A stretch of 24,411 bases of DNA from Pseudomonadota bacterium (lineage in GTDB: Bacteria; Desulfobacterota; Desulfobacteria; Desulfobacterales; Desulfobacteraceae). The translations under genes were made by a program, and so were the position numbers. The notes under the pieces are model-generated. The model saw nothing but the letters and a program-made list of their open reading frames with translations, was not told where the DNA came from and did no database searches. The stretch is from NCBI GenBank assembly GCA_018816605.1, contig JAHIVS010000403.1, positions 1 to 24,411 of the forward strand, given 5' to 3'. Shown in pieces: positions 1 through 7,915 of this stretch. How positions within the stretch are numbered: the first letter of the stretch is position 1; each line of letters opens with the position of its first letter.

Positions 1-1
1 A

Positions 2-700
2 ACTCTCCAGGAAAGGGCCTTGGCTTTGATCAGTATTGCCCACCCCGATTTTCGGGATGAACTCTTTTCCCAGGCCAAAAAACTGGATTTGATTGATGTG
101 GAACGTAAATTCAAACAGGCCATCAAAGGGATTTATCCCCTCAAATACGAAGAAACCCTTGAGATCAATGGAATTCCCATCACCTTCCGGCCTGCCAAAC
201 CCGTGGATCAAAGGGGAATTCAAGAACACTATTATACCATGAACCGGGGAGATATCGTCTCCCGTTTTTTCCACGAAAAGAAAAGCTTTGTCCATGATCA
301 GATTGAAACCACCTATGAGATTGACTATATCAATGACCTGACCATTGTGGCCACCACCGGAGAACTGGGATTCGAAAAAATCATTGCCGTGGGTGAATAT
401 TTCAGGAATACCATCATCAACATGGCAGAGGTTGCCTTTTCCGTATCACGTGAATACCAGGGCATGGGTATTGCCCAGATCCTCCAGAACAAACTTGCCA
501 CAGCAGCCAGAGACAACGGCATCAAAGGACTTATCGCCTATACCTCCCCACAGAACAAGGGGATGATACGGCTGTTTAACAAGCTGCCCTATGGTATCAG
601 CTCTGAAAAGGATGATGACATGATCATCCTGAATTGCCTGTTTGCAGAACCGGTGGAAAAGGACAACCCGGGCAAAGACACAGAACTCTCCATGGGATGA
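2..700 (+). CDS. CoA-transferase/acetyl-CoA hydrolase-GNAT fusion, C-terminal part (5' end off window)
   Basis: The reading frame is open to the left edge, so this is the 3' part of a larger gene and not a complete protein starting at the TTG at 20. The first visible residues (TLQERALALISIAHPDFRDE) match the conserved C-terminal end of the acetyl-CoA hydrolase/4-hydroxybutyrate CoA-transferase family. About 40 residues later the chain continues into a GNAT acyltransferase fold: a beta-rich stretch around 'EINGIPITFRPAKPVD', then the acyl-CoA pyrophosphate loop 'REYQGMGIAQIL' (R-x-x-G-x-G) and 'NKGMIRLFNKL' near the end. The protein is therefore probably a cytoplasmic CoA-transferase/hydrolase with a C-terminal acyltransferase domain. 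Fusions of this kind are known in sulfate reducers that handle acetate and acyl-CoA. Substrate and acetylation target cannot be read from this fragment. A terminator follows at 717-750. Confidence 0.8.
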   Translation, partial: TLQERALALISIAHPDFRDELFSQAKKLDLIDVERKFKQAIKGIYPLKYEETLEINGIPITFRPAKPVDQRGIQEHYYTMNRGDIVSRFFHEKKSFVHDQIETTYEIDYINDLTIVATTGELGFEKIIAVGEYFRNTIINMAEVAFSVSREYQGMGIAQILQNKLATAARDNGIKGLIAYTSPQNKGMIRLFNKLPYGISSEKDDDMIILNCLFAEPVEKDNPGKDTELSMG

Positions 701-716
701 CCCCACGGGAGTTATT

Positions 717-750
717 AAAACTGCAAAGGGTTCCCCCCCTTTGCAGTTTT
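717..750. terminator. Bidirectional intrinsic terminator
   Basis: A perfect 14-bp inverted repeat (AAAACTGCAAAGGG, 717-730, and CCCTTTGCAGTTTT, 737-750) is separated by a 6-nt loop. The stem has a GC-rich top, and its base is A4/T4, so an RNA read in either direction ends in a U tract. It lies between the convergent fusion gene ending at 700 and the rlmD-like gene ending at 766, so it can serve both. Confidence 0.85.
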
Positions 751-765
751 AAAAATTAAGGGACC

Positions 766-2154
766 TTATTTTCGTTTCAACAAAGCCACGGATTCGATGT
801 GGTAGGTGTGGGGAAACATATCCACCGGCGTGATTTCCACCGCTTCATACCGGGTGCAGAGCATCTCAAGGTCACGGGCCAGGGTAGCCGGATTACAGGA
901 AACATAAACAATTTTTTCCGGATAAAGGGCCAGCACCTGGCTGACCACATCCTTGTGCATTCCCACCCGTGGCGGATCAATAATGACCACGTCCGGCTTC
1001 TGGGCAAGGGTTGGCAGTACATTTTTAATATCCCCTTGGAGAAACTCACAATTTTCGATCTTATTCAAGTGGGCATTCTTTCGTGCATCAATGACGGCAG
1101 ATGCTACGATCTCAATACCAAAGACCCTTTTGGCGTTCCCGGACAGCCAGATGGGAATCGTACCGGTTCCGGAATACAGATCCAGGACCGTCTCCTTTCC
1201 GGTCAGATCCGCATATTGAGCAACCTTTGCATATAATTTTTCGCAGGACCGGGTGTTGGTCTGGAAAAAAGAGTTGGCTGAAATTTTAAAGACAAACCCA
1301 CCCAGTCTTTCCGTAATATGGTCCTGGCCATGGATGAGCACTTCTTCTTTTCCCGTTGACACCCCGGACTTTGAATCTGTTATGTTGTTGAGAACAGAAT
1401 GAATGGCGGGATATTTTTGGGCCAGGTGTTGCCCCAGTTTAAATACCATATCAAGGTTTTTATTTCGGGTAACAATATTGACCATCCATTGGTCAAGGGC
1501 CACTGAATGGCGCAGCATGAGAAACCGCCAGAACCCTTGGTGGGTTTTAAGATTATAGGCCGGGAGCCCGGATTCTTTTATAAAGGCCCTGACATCCTCC
1601 AGAATATGATTTCCCAGGGACGGCATTATTTCGCATTGTTTGATATCAATGACCTTGTCAAAGGTGCCGGGCACATGGAGGCCGATACCGAAATCTTTTT
1701 TAATGGTCTCGTCTTCAAGTTCCTCTGGCATCAGCCAGCGCTGGGAAGAACATGAAAATTCCATCTTGTTCCGGTATTCATAGATCGGGTCAGAGGCAAT
1801 CACGTCGGTGACGGGAACCCCCTTCAACCTGCCGATGTGCTCAACAGCGTCTGTGACATGTCTTTTTTTATATTCAAGCTGAAGCCCATAGGGAATCTGC
1901 TGCCACTTGCATCCGCCGCAATAATTGCAATACCGGCATCTGCCCTCCTGGCGAATCTCGGATGGTTTTAAGATCTGAATCAGCTTTCCTTCTGCCCAGG
2001 ATTTTTTCTTTTTGGTAATTTTGACAAACACGGTATCGCCGGGCACACACCGATCAATAAACACGGGAAACCCGTCGGGCTTTGCCAGCCCCTTGCCGCC
2101 ATAGGCAATGTCAATGATCTCAAGTTCATAGGTTTTTCTTTTGTTTATGGACAT
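766..2154 (-). CDS. rlmD: 23S rRNA (uracil-5-)-methyltransferase, RlmD/RumA type
   Basis: This SAM-dependent enzyme methylates C5 of a uridine in 23S rRNA. The 462-residue protein has an N-terminal TRAM domain (about 5-63) for RNA binding. Cys73, Cys79 and Cys82 ('CGGCKWQQ') with Cys174 form the 4Fe-4S set expected for the family; Cys76 is an extra cysteine in the cluster. 'ISANSFFQTN' (291-300) precedes the Rossmann domain with SAM motif 'VLDLYSGTGT' (323-332), 'DPPR' (393-396), the catalytic nucleophile Cys420 in 'VSCNPATLARDL', and the likely general base Glu454. All catalytic residues are present, so it should be active. RlmD, RlmC and TrmA are paralogues; the cluster and TRAM domain favour RlmD/RlmCD, but the exact uridine is not certain. 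It is monocistronic, ends at a shared terminator, and diverges from the hydrolase. The ribosome site before the ATG is weak. Confidence 0.88.
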   Translation of the reverse strand: MSINKRKTYELEIIDIAYGGKGLAKPDGFPVFIDRCVPGDTVFVKITKKKKSWAEGKLIQILKPSEIRQEGRCRYCNYCGGCKWQQIPYGLQLEYKKRHVTDAVEHIGRLKGVPVTDVIASDPIYEYRNKMEFSCSSQRWLMPEELEDETIKKDFGIGLHVPGTFDKVIDIKQCEIMPSLGNHILEDVRAFIKESGLPAYNLKTHQGFWRFLMLRHSVALDQWMVNIVTRNKNLDMVFKLGQHLAQKYPAIHSVLNNITDSKSGVSTGKEEVLIHGQDHITERLGGFVFKISANSFFQTNTRSCEKLYAKVAQYADLTGKETVLDLYSGTGTIPIWLSGNAKRVFGIEIVASAVIDARKNAHLNKIENCEFLQGDIKNVLPTLAQKPDVVIIDPPRVGMHKDVVSQVLALYPEKIVYVSCNPATLARDLEMLCTRYEAVEITPVDMFPHTYHIESVALLKRK

Positions 2155-2241
2155 AAAGATTTCATTCTTTTAAAATATTATTAGCAGTATTCTGTTTTCA
2201 AAAACTTGATATTATACGGATTTAATGGCATAAAGACAACC

Positions 2242-3084
2242 ATGAAAACCATAATTAAAAAAATTGATTTTCAGGTGGACGGGCTAACACTGAAAGGCAA
2301 CCTCCACCTTCCGGATATCGAGACCCCCCCTCTGGTAGTGGGGTCCCATGGCCTTGAGGGAAGCAAATCTTCTGCCAAACAAATGGTTTTGGCGCGTATT
2401 CTGCCGGAAAACGGGATGGCATTTTTCCGGTTTGATCACCGGGGCTGCGGCAAAAGCCAGGGAAATTTTTTAACAGACACCTCCCTTGGACAAAGAACCC
2501 GGGACTATCTGGGAGCAGTTCGCCACACCTTGAATTTAAACCTCACATCCCCCATGCTGGGACTCTTTGGTTCCAGCATGGGAGGCGCCACCTGCATAAA
2601 TGCCTGGGAATCCCTTGGGGCCATGGGCGCCAAGGTTTGCGGAGGCGTTCTCTGTTCGGCCCCGGTACAAAGCAGAACCATCGAAAATATTCCCGTCCAC
2701 GCCAATGGCAACCGGCCTGCCCTTCCTTTGAGTTTTTTTGAAAAAAACCTGCTCTTTAATGTTCTGGACAAAACAAGGCGGCTCCACCACATACTGATCT
2801 TCCACGGAGATGCCGATGAGGTGGTACCGGTTTCCAACGCCCATGATATGTATGCCCGTATCCAGTCTCCCAAACGAAAGATTATCCACGAGGGCGGGGA
2901 TCATCAGATGACATCCAAAGAGCACCAGGCTGAATTTTGCCGGGAGGCTTTGGACTGGTTTGCGTATATTTTTCGATTATCATCAAACGAATCTGAAGAG
3001 CGATTTGGGAATGACCCCTGCAAAATCAATAAAATTGATCAAAAAATGAGCTATCATAATGGCCGGAAGGGAGCGGGTTTTTAA
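2242..3084 (+). CDS. Alpha/beta hydrolase (serine esterase/dienelactone hydrolase-like)
   Basis: A 280-residue cytoplasmic alpha/beta hydrolase with no signal peptide. 'GSHGLEGSK' (34-42) is the oxyanion loop, 'FRFDHRGCGKSQG' (62-74) the strand-4 region, and 'LFGSSMGG' carries the nucleophile Ser112 in G-x-S-x-G. Asp192 in 'HGDADEVVP' and His221 in 'GGDHQM' complete the triad. It resembles the peptidase-S9-like/osmotically inducible esterase branch; the substrate is unknown. I chose the ATG at 2242 (MKTIIKKIDF) over an in-frame TTG at 2206, because the 12 extra residues do not look like family sequence; no strong ribosome site marks either. The last 35 or so residues after 'WFAYIFRL' are polar, extend past the usual fold, and run antisense through the 3' end of the convergent CPBP gene (102-bp overlap). 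Confidence 0.82.
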   Translation: MKTIIKKIDFQVDGLTLKGNLHLPDIETPPLVVGSHGLEGSKSSAKQMVLARILPENGMAFFRFDHRGCGKSQGNFLTDTSLGQRTRDYLGAVRHTLNLNLTSPMLGLFGSSMGGATCINAWESLGAMGAKVCGGVLCSAPVQSRTIENIPVHANGNRPALPLSFFEKNLLFNVLDKTRRLHHILIFHGDADEVVPVSNAHDMYARIQSPKRKIIHEGGDHQMTSKEHQAEFCREALDWFAYIFRLSSNESEERFGNDPCKINKIDQKMSYHNGRKGAGF

Positions 3085-3678
3085 ATAAAAGCCCATGAAA
3101 AGAGCACCGATAATTGAGGTGACAACCACGGCATGCAGCCCCAGACTCCAGTGAATAAGACCAAAGGCAACGGATGAAATGACGAGAATAACCCAAGAAC
3201 GCTTGAAATACCGACCTAGAAATGTGTGCAAAAAACCGCGGAAAACCAATTCTTCACAGACCCCCACCATGAACAGACCAAAGGTCAGGTCCACCCAGTT
3301 CCAAACAATATTTCCAATCTGTGGCATACTGCCAAGAGCTTTATAACCAGGGAATGTCGAGATCAATGGATAAAAATTCTGGTCGATCAGGGTCCCGGCC
3401 AGGGTGACAACGACGACCACAAGGACAAAAGACACACCACAGGCGGTTTCAAGACCAAACTGGTTTGCTTTCATTTTTTTGCTGTGGATCATCCAGAACA
3501 CAACGGCCAGGGGAAAAAACTTTACACCCGCATAGTCAATAAACAACCACCAGGGCCAGCTTTTGACATACAGGTTTGCAAAATCATTCACATAAAAAGG
3601 GCCGGCCAATAAAACAAGGGCCAGGATATAAAGGCCATTTTTTCCATCTCTTGAGTTTTTCTCCATAAAACTTCCCAT
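2983..3678 (-). CDS. CPBP family intramembrane glutamic protease (Abi/Rce1-like)
   Basis: A 231-residue polytopic inner-membrane protein with about six to seven hydrophobic segments (about 16-32, 42-62, 80-97, 128-142, 162-178, 182-198, 205-222). It carries the three CPBP motifs: 'EELVFRG' (Glu142, Glu143, Arg147), 'FGLIHW' (Phe172 to His176) and 'HFLIN' (His211 to Asn215). These form the active site of Rce1-type intramembrane proteases, so it is probably catalytic. Bacterial members cleave or mature peptides or give immunity to them; the substrate here is unknown. The gene starts 11 nt after the RND stop, so it is the last member of the efflux operon. The ATG at 3678 has no clear ribosome site; the ATG at 3666 (MEKNS) has GGAAG four bases upstream and may be the true start. 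Confidence 0.82.
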   Translation of the reverse strand: MGSFMEKNSRDGKNGLYILALVLLAGPFYVNDFANLYVKSWPWWLFIDYAGVKFFPLAVVFWMIHSKKMKANQFGLETACGVSFVLVVVVVTLAGTLIDQNFYPLISTFPGYKALGSMPQIGNIVWNWVDLTFGLFMVGVCEELVFRGFLHTFLGRYFKRSWVILVISSVAFGLIHWSLGLHAVVVTSIIGALFMGFYLKTRSLPAIMIAHFLINFIDFAGVIPKSLFRFV

Positions 3679-3689
3679 AAAAAACCAAG

Positions 3690-6600
3690 CTAAGATTCTG
3701 TTTTTTTGTTTTCAAAGCCAATAACAAACACCAGAAGGGAGGGGATCACAAAAAGGGTAAAGAGTGTTGACATGGCAAGGCCCCCCAGGAGAATTGAGCC
3801 AAGGCCCCGATATAGCTCACTTCCGGAACCCGTTGAAACGACCATGGGCAGCATGGCCAGAAGACTTGTGGTGGCTGACATGAAAATGGGCCGGATACGG
3901 GTTTGAACCGCGTCTGATACCGCCTCTTTTCCCACCAGCCCATTGTACCGGACATTGTTCAATGATTGGTGAACAATGAGAATCGCGTTGTTCACAACCG
4001 TGCCGATGAGAATGATAAACCCCAGCATGCTCAGGACATCAAAGCCCTGGGGGGCAATATGGGCATTGACCGCCCATAGCCCTGTAAAACCGCCGGCCGC
4101 AGCAAGGGGAACGGTAAAAAGAATAATAAACGGATACAAAAAATTTTCAAACAAAGCCGCCATGAGCAGGTAGGTGATGATCAACGCCAGCAGAAGGTTC
4201 CACTGAAGGGCCTTGCGGGTCTGGATCAGTTTATCTGCATTGCCGCCCACACCCACCTTGACATTCGCAAGTTTTCCCTGACTTTTTAAGGACGGAACAA
4301 TCTCATTCTCGATACGTTCCAGTGCCGCCTGAAGGGCAAGATCTGCAGGCGGGGTTACCTGGAGGGTAATGGTGCGGTCCCGCTCCAGGTGATTGATCTG
4401 GGGCATGCCCTCGCCATAGGAAATGGCTGCCACATCCCGGATCTGGATCAGATTCCCAAAGCTGTTGGCAATGGTGCTGTTTAAAATATCTTCCGGGGAA
4501 TTACCCGAAGCGTCCAGGCCTTTGAGTACCAGATCTACCTGTTTGATTCCTTCGGGGCGGTATTCTTCAATTTTGCGGCCGTCCATGAGGATATCCACAT
4601 AAACCCCAAGGTCGCTTGGCGTCAGGCCATTGGCCGCAAGTTTCTCCCGATTGGGGATGATGTTGGCTTCAGGATAGCTGGCTTCAAGGGAGGGCACCGG
4701 ACGGATCTGGGTATTTTCCATGCCGGAACTGATGGCCTGGAACAAGGATAAGGAGGCCTGGATAATATCATGGATATTCTCTCCTGAAATATTGACGTCC
4801 ACGGTTCTGCCTTTGCCGATACCCGATTCAAAAATCCCGGCCTGGATGCTCACCCCGAAAACCCCGGGGATGGAAGCCATGATCCGACTGAAAAGGGGAA
4901 TCAGTTCGGAAGCACGGGTTTCATGGGTGCTGATCCCGCCAAAAAGCGTGATACGGTCGGCCCCCACAAAAAACATATGCTTAATCTGGGGAAACCCGTC
5001 CTTGTTATCTTCCATAAAATAGGGCTCGCTTTCCTTGTATATGTATTTTCCGATACTTTTGAGCTTTTCCACTGAATACCCCGGCGGGGGAATGAGGATG
5101 TTTAAAATAAGATTTCTATTGCCCTGGGGCAAATATTCGGCACTTGGCAGCAGCCGGAAAATCATACCAATGGACAGCGCGGAAAACAAAAAAACAGTGG
5201 TCAGCCGGGTCACACCATTTTTCATGCACAAATTGCTCAATCCCATGAGAACCCCTGCCAAAAAAGGACCGACAATGCTCTTTTGCAGCCCATTGGTCTT
5301 GGGGCTTACATCGGCTTCTGCCCCGGAATCGGTTTTTTTCCTGTAAAAGAGATGAAACAGGGTGGGGATAACCGATACAGAAACAAGGAGGCTTAAAAAA
5401 ATGGAAGCTGAAATGGCAATGGCAATGTCCCTGAACAATTGTCCTGCCTCTTCCTGGATAAAAATAACCGGCAAAAAAACAGCCATGGTGGTGGCGGTGG
5501 AGGCAAGCACTGCCCCCCATACTTCTTTGGTGCCTTCATAGGCGGCATTAAACGCTGTTTTCCCCAGCTTTCGGTGCCGGTCAATATTCTCAAGCACCAC
5601 AATGGAATTGTCCACCAGCATGCCAATGGCAAATGATATCCCGGCCATGCTCACAATATTCAGGTTTCTTCCCAGAAGCCATAAAAAGACAAAACAGCCG
5701 ATAGCTGAAATGGGAATGGCAATCCCGGTAATCAGCGTCGCCCGCAGGCTTCTTAAAAAAATCAACAGGACGCAGATGGCCAGCAGGCTGCCGATGAGAA
5801 TATTGCGTTTCACCAATTGTGTGGCGGTGTGAATATAGGGGCGCTGGTCATACACCATTTCCAGGCTCAGTTTATTGGGGCCAAGAAGGGTTTTGTTCAA
5901 ATGGGAAAGCGCTGCTTCCACGGCATCGGTCATATGCAGAACATTGGCGCCTTTTTCCTTTCTGACACCCACCACGATGACCTGAACACCCGTGTGCAGG
6001 ACCGAAGCCTCTTCTTTTTTATATCCTTTTTCCACCCGGGCCACATCCCGCAGATACACCCGCTTTAACCCATCATCAAAAATCACCACATCCAGGGCAT
6101 CCTCCGGGGTTTGAAACTGGCTGACGGTTCTGATGCGGTAATTTTTCTTGGCCATTCCGAGAATACCTGCGGAAACATTCTGGTTTGCCCTGCGAACAGC
6201 TTCCATTATCTGCTTGATCGTCACATTATACCGGGCCATTTTTTCGGCATCCAGGATCACTTCCAGGGTCGAATCTGTGCCGCCGAATACCAGAAGAGAC
6301 CCAACCCCTTCAATTCGCTCCAGATGCTGCCGGACATTGTCCTCAAAAAAGGTCTTGAACTGATTAATCTGCTGGGGGCTGTCCTTTTGGGTCTTTAGAA
6401 CCATCCAGATGACAGGGGAGCTGTTGGCACCCGATGACTCGATGGTGGGTTTGGTGACATTTTCCGGATAATTGCCCACCTCGGCCATCTTGTTTGACAC
6501 CCTGAGAAGGGCGTCATCAAGATTTGTGCCGATTTTAAATGACAGGGTAATGGCACCAAAGCCGTTGTAACTGGAACTCTCCATTTTGGTGAGTCCCTGG

Positions 6601-6821
6601 AGTCCTTTGAGAGCCTTTTCCTGCTTTTCGATGATCTCTTTTTCAATTTCATAGGGGGTGGCCCCATACCAGACGGTGTTCACGGTAATCAAGGGGGTTT
6701 CCACATCCGGGGTCAGCTGAACCGGAAGTTTTGCAAACCCGATAAGACCGAACATCACCGTCAGGATAACACCCACTGCCACCGTGACAGGCTTATGGAT
6801 AAAAAAACGGATAATATCCAT
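3690..6821 (-). CDS. RND efflux transporter permease, HAE1 (AcrB/SwrC-like)
   Basis: This 1043-residue inner-membrane protein is full length for the family. It has a TM1 anchor (about 10-30), a first large periplasmic loop (about 31-335), TM2-6 (about 338-488), and a second half of the same layout ending in TM8-12. 'LPVQLTPDVETPLITV' after TM1 and 'GMLVDNSIVVLENI' in TM4 are typical of the HAE1 proton antiporters. The AcrB Asp407 equivalent is kept (Asp404), but Asp408 is Asn405. The AcrB Lys940 position falls in 'VVNNAILIV' (about 942-950) and is Asn, as in the SwrC-like branch. It should expel hydrophobic compounds with the adaptor encoded immediately upstream; the adaptor stop TAG abuts this ATG, and GGAG lies in the adaptor's last codons. 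No TolC-like outer-membrane gene is nearby. The substrate cannot be inferred. Confidence 0.92.
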   Translation of the reverse strand: MDIIRFFIHKPVTVAVGVILTVMFGLIGFAKLPVQLTPDVETPLITVNTVWYGATPYEIEKEIIEKQEKALKGLQGLTKMESSSYNGFGAITLSFKIGTNLDDALLRVSNKMAEVGNYPENVTKPTIESSGANSSPVIWMVLKTQKDSPQQINQFKTFFEDNVRQHLERIEGVGSLLVFGGTDSTLEVILDAEKMARYNVTIKQIMEAVRRANQNVSAGILGMAKKNYRIRTVSQFQTPEDALDVVIFDDGLKRVYLRDVARVEKGYKKEEASVLHTGVQVIVVGVRKEKGANVLHMTDAVEAALSHLNKTLLGPNKLSLEMVYDQRPYIHTATQLVKRNILIGSLLAICVLLIFLRSLRATLITGIAIPISAIGCFVFLWLLGRNLNIVSMAGISFAIGMLVDNSIVVLENIDRHRKLGKTAFNAAYEGTKEVWGAVLASTATTMAVFLPVIFIQEEAGQLFRDIAIAISASIFLSLLVSVSVIPTLFHLFYRKKTDSGAEADVSPKTNGLQKSIVGPFLAGVLMGLSNLCMKNGVTRLTTVFLFSALSIGMIFRLLPSAEYLPQGNRNLILNILIPPPGYSVEKLKSIGKYIYKESEPYFMEDNKDGFPQIKHMFFVGADRITLFGGISTHETRASELIPLFSRIMASIPGVFGVSIQAGIFESGIGKGRTVDVNISGENIHDIIQASLSLFQAISSGMENTQIRPVPSLEASYPEANIIPNREKLAANGLTPSDLGVYVDILMDGRKIEEYRPEGIKQVDLVLKGLDASGNSPEDILNSTIANSFGNLIQIRDVAAISYGEGMPQINHLERDRTITLQVTPPADLALQAALERIENEIVPSLKSQGKLANVKVGVGGNADKLIQTRKALQWNLLLALIITYLLMAALFENFLYPFIILFTVPLAAAGGFTGLWAVNAHIAPQGFDVLSMLGFIILIGTVVNNAILIVHQSLNNVRYNGLVGKEAVSDAVQTRIRPIFMSATTSLLAMLPMVVSTGSGSELYRGLGSILLGGLAMSTLFTLFVIPSLLVFVIGFENKKTES

Positions 6822-7901
6822 CTATTTTTCTCCAGATTTATTGTCCACAATAACAACCGTCTGACCCGGTCGCAGGCGTTCGTTTCCATCCACAACAATG
6901 GGCATCCCATCGGTAAAATGGGCATTGTCGGCCCCCACCCTGTCCGGTTGATAGGCCACGATATGCACCGGCAGCCTGACCGCCTTTTTATCCTGGACGG
7001 TATAGACAAAATCATTTCCCTGGAAACGGATCAATGCATCCCGTGGAATCATTGAAAGGTTTTGACTGATGCCCGTGGCAATCCCCACGGTGGCTGACAT
7101 ATTCCGGGCCACCCGGGTTAACATGGGTATCCGTATTTTTAAAAAAATGTTTTTGGTTTTTGCATCTGCTGTGGGAGACAGATTTTCGATGGTCCCGGTC
7201 ATTTCTTTGTCCAGAGCATTGATCACGACCGGAACGCTTTGGCCGATGGAAACAAACCGGAGCAAGGTTTCCGCTATGGGCACCCTTACAAACAAATCAT
7301 TGACAGATCCGATGTCCATCAACGGCTTTCCCTGGTGAACCCAGTCCCCTGAATCCACATTTTTTTCAAGAACAATGCCGTCAAATGGGGTATTGATAAT
7401 GCTTTTCCTCTTTTGTATCCATAGTTTTTCAAGCAGGGTCTGGGCAGAAAATTTTTTCAACAGGGCCTCTTGATGAACAAATCTGGCATCATCATAATCC
7501 CGTTCACTGACGGAATTGTTTTTGCGCAGGGCGGCCATTCGGTCAAAATTCACCTGTGCATGACGGATATTTAGCCCGGCCAGCTCGATCTGATTCTGCT
7601 GAAATACGATTTCCTTTTCCAGTATTTCCGTATCCAGATAAACCAGGGGATCCCCCATATTCACCCGGTCTCCGGTCCGGACGCTTATTTTATCTACAAG
7701 CCCGGAAACCTCGGAAGAAACATGGCTGATGCGTTCATAATAAAGGGTGCCGATAAAAGAGTGGCTCTGGGCAATCTTTTCAACAACAATTTCTGAAGTG
7801 ACCACCCGTGCCGGAGAAGGCTCCCTGGCCTGGAGCAGTGAAACCTGTACCATGGGGCCATTGAGAATGGCCAGAACCAGAAGGGTTTGAAGAATACGCA
7901 T
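6822..7901 (-). CDS. RND efflux periplasmic adaptor subunit (membrane fusion protein)
   Basis: HlyD/AcrA-type adaptor that links the inner-membrane pump to an outer-membrane channel. It has an N-terminal signal peptide (MRILQTLLVLAILNGP...). 'SSEVSGLVDKISVRTGDRVN' opens the biotinyl/lipoyl half-motif, followed by a coiled-coil hairpin ('QQNQIELAGLNIRHAQVNFDR' to 'KRKS'). The second half-motif is 'INTPFDGIVLEKNVDSGDWV'. A beta-barrel and membrane-proximal domain lie after about residue 190. No lipobox Cys is visible. I prefer the ATG at 7901 because GGGAG lies about ten bases upstream and it puts the signal peptide at the N-terminus. An ATG at 7914-7916 in the same frame overlaps the cinA stop as TAATG and adds five residues. 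It sits between cinA and the RND gene, with no gap to the latter. Confidence 0.88.
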   Translation of the reverse strand: MRILQTLLVLAILNGPMVQVSLLQAREPSPARVVTSEIVVEKIAQSHSFIGTLYYERISHVSSEVSGLVDKISVRTGDRVNMGDPLVYLDTEILEKEIVFQQNQIELAGLNIRHAQVNFDRMAALRKNNSVSERDYDDARFVHQEALLKKFSAQTLLEKLWIQKRKSIINTPFDGIVLEKNVDSGDWVHQGKPLMDIGSVNDLFVRVPIAETLLRFVSIGQSVPVVINALDKEMTGTIENLSPTADAKTKNIFLKIRIPMLTRVARNMSATVGIATGISQNLSMIPRDALIRFQGNDFVYTVQDKKAVRLPVHIVAYQPDRVGADNAHFTDGMPIVVDGNERLRPGQTVVIVDNKSGEK

Positions 7902-7915
7902 AAAAGGATCTCCCA

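Noticed and set aside
20..700. Complete 226-residue GNAT protein starting at the TTG at 20
   Set aside because: The frame is open upstream to the edge and its first residues match a CoA-transferase C-terminus, so it is a fragment of a larger gene.
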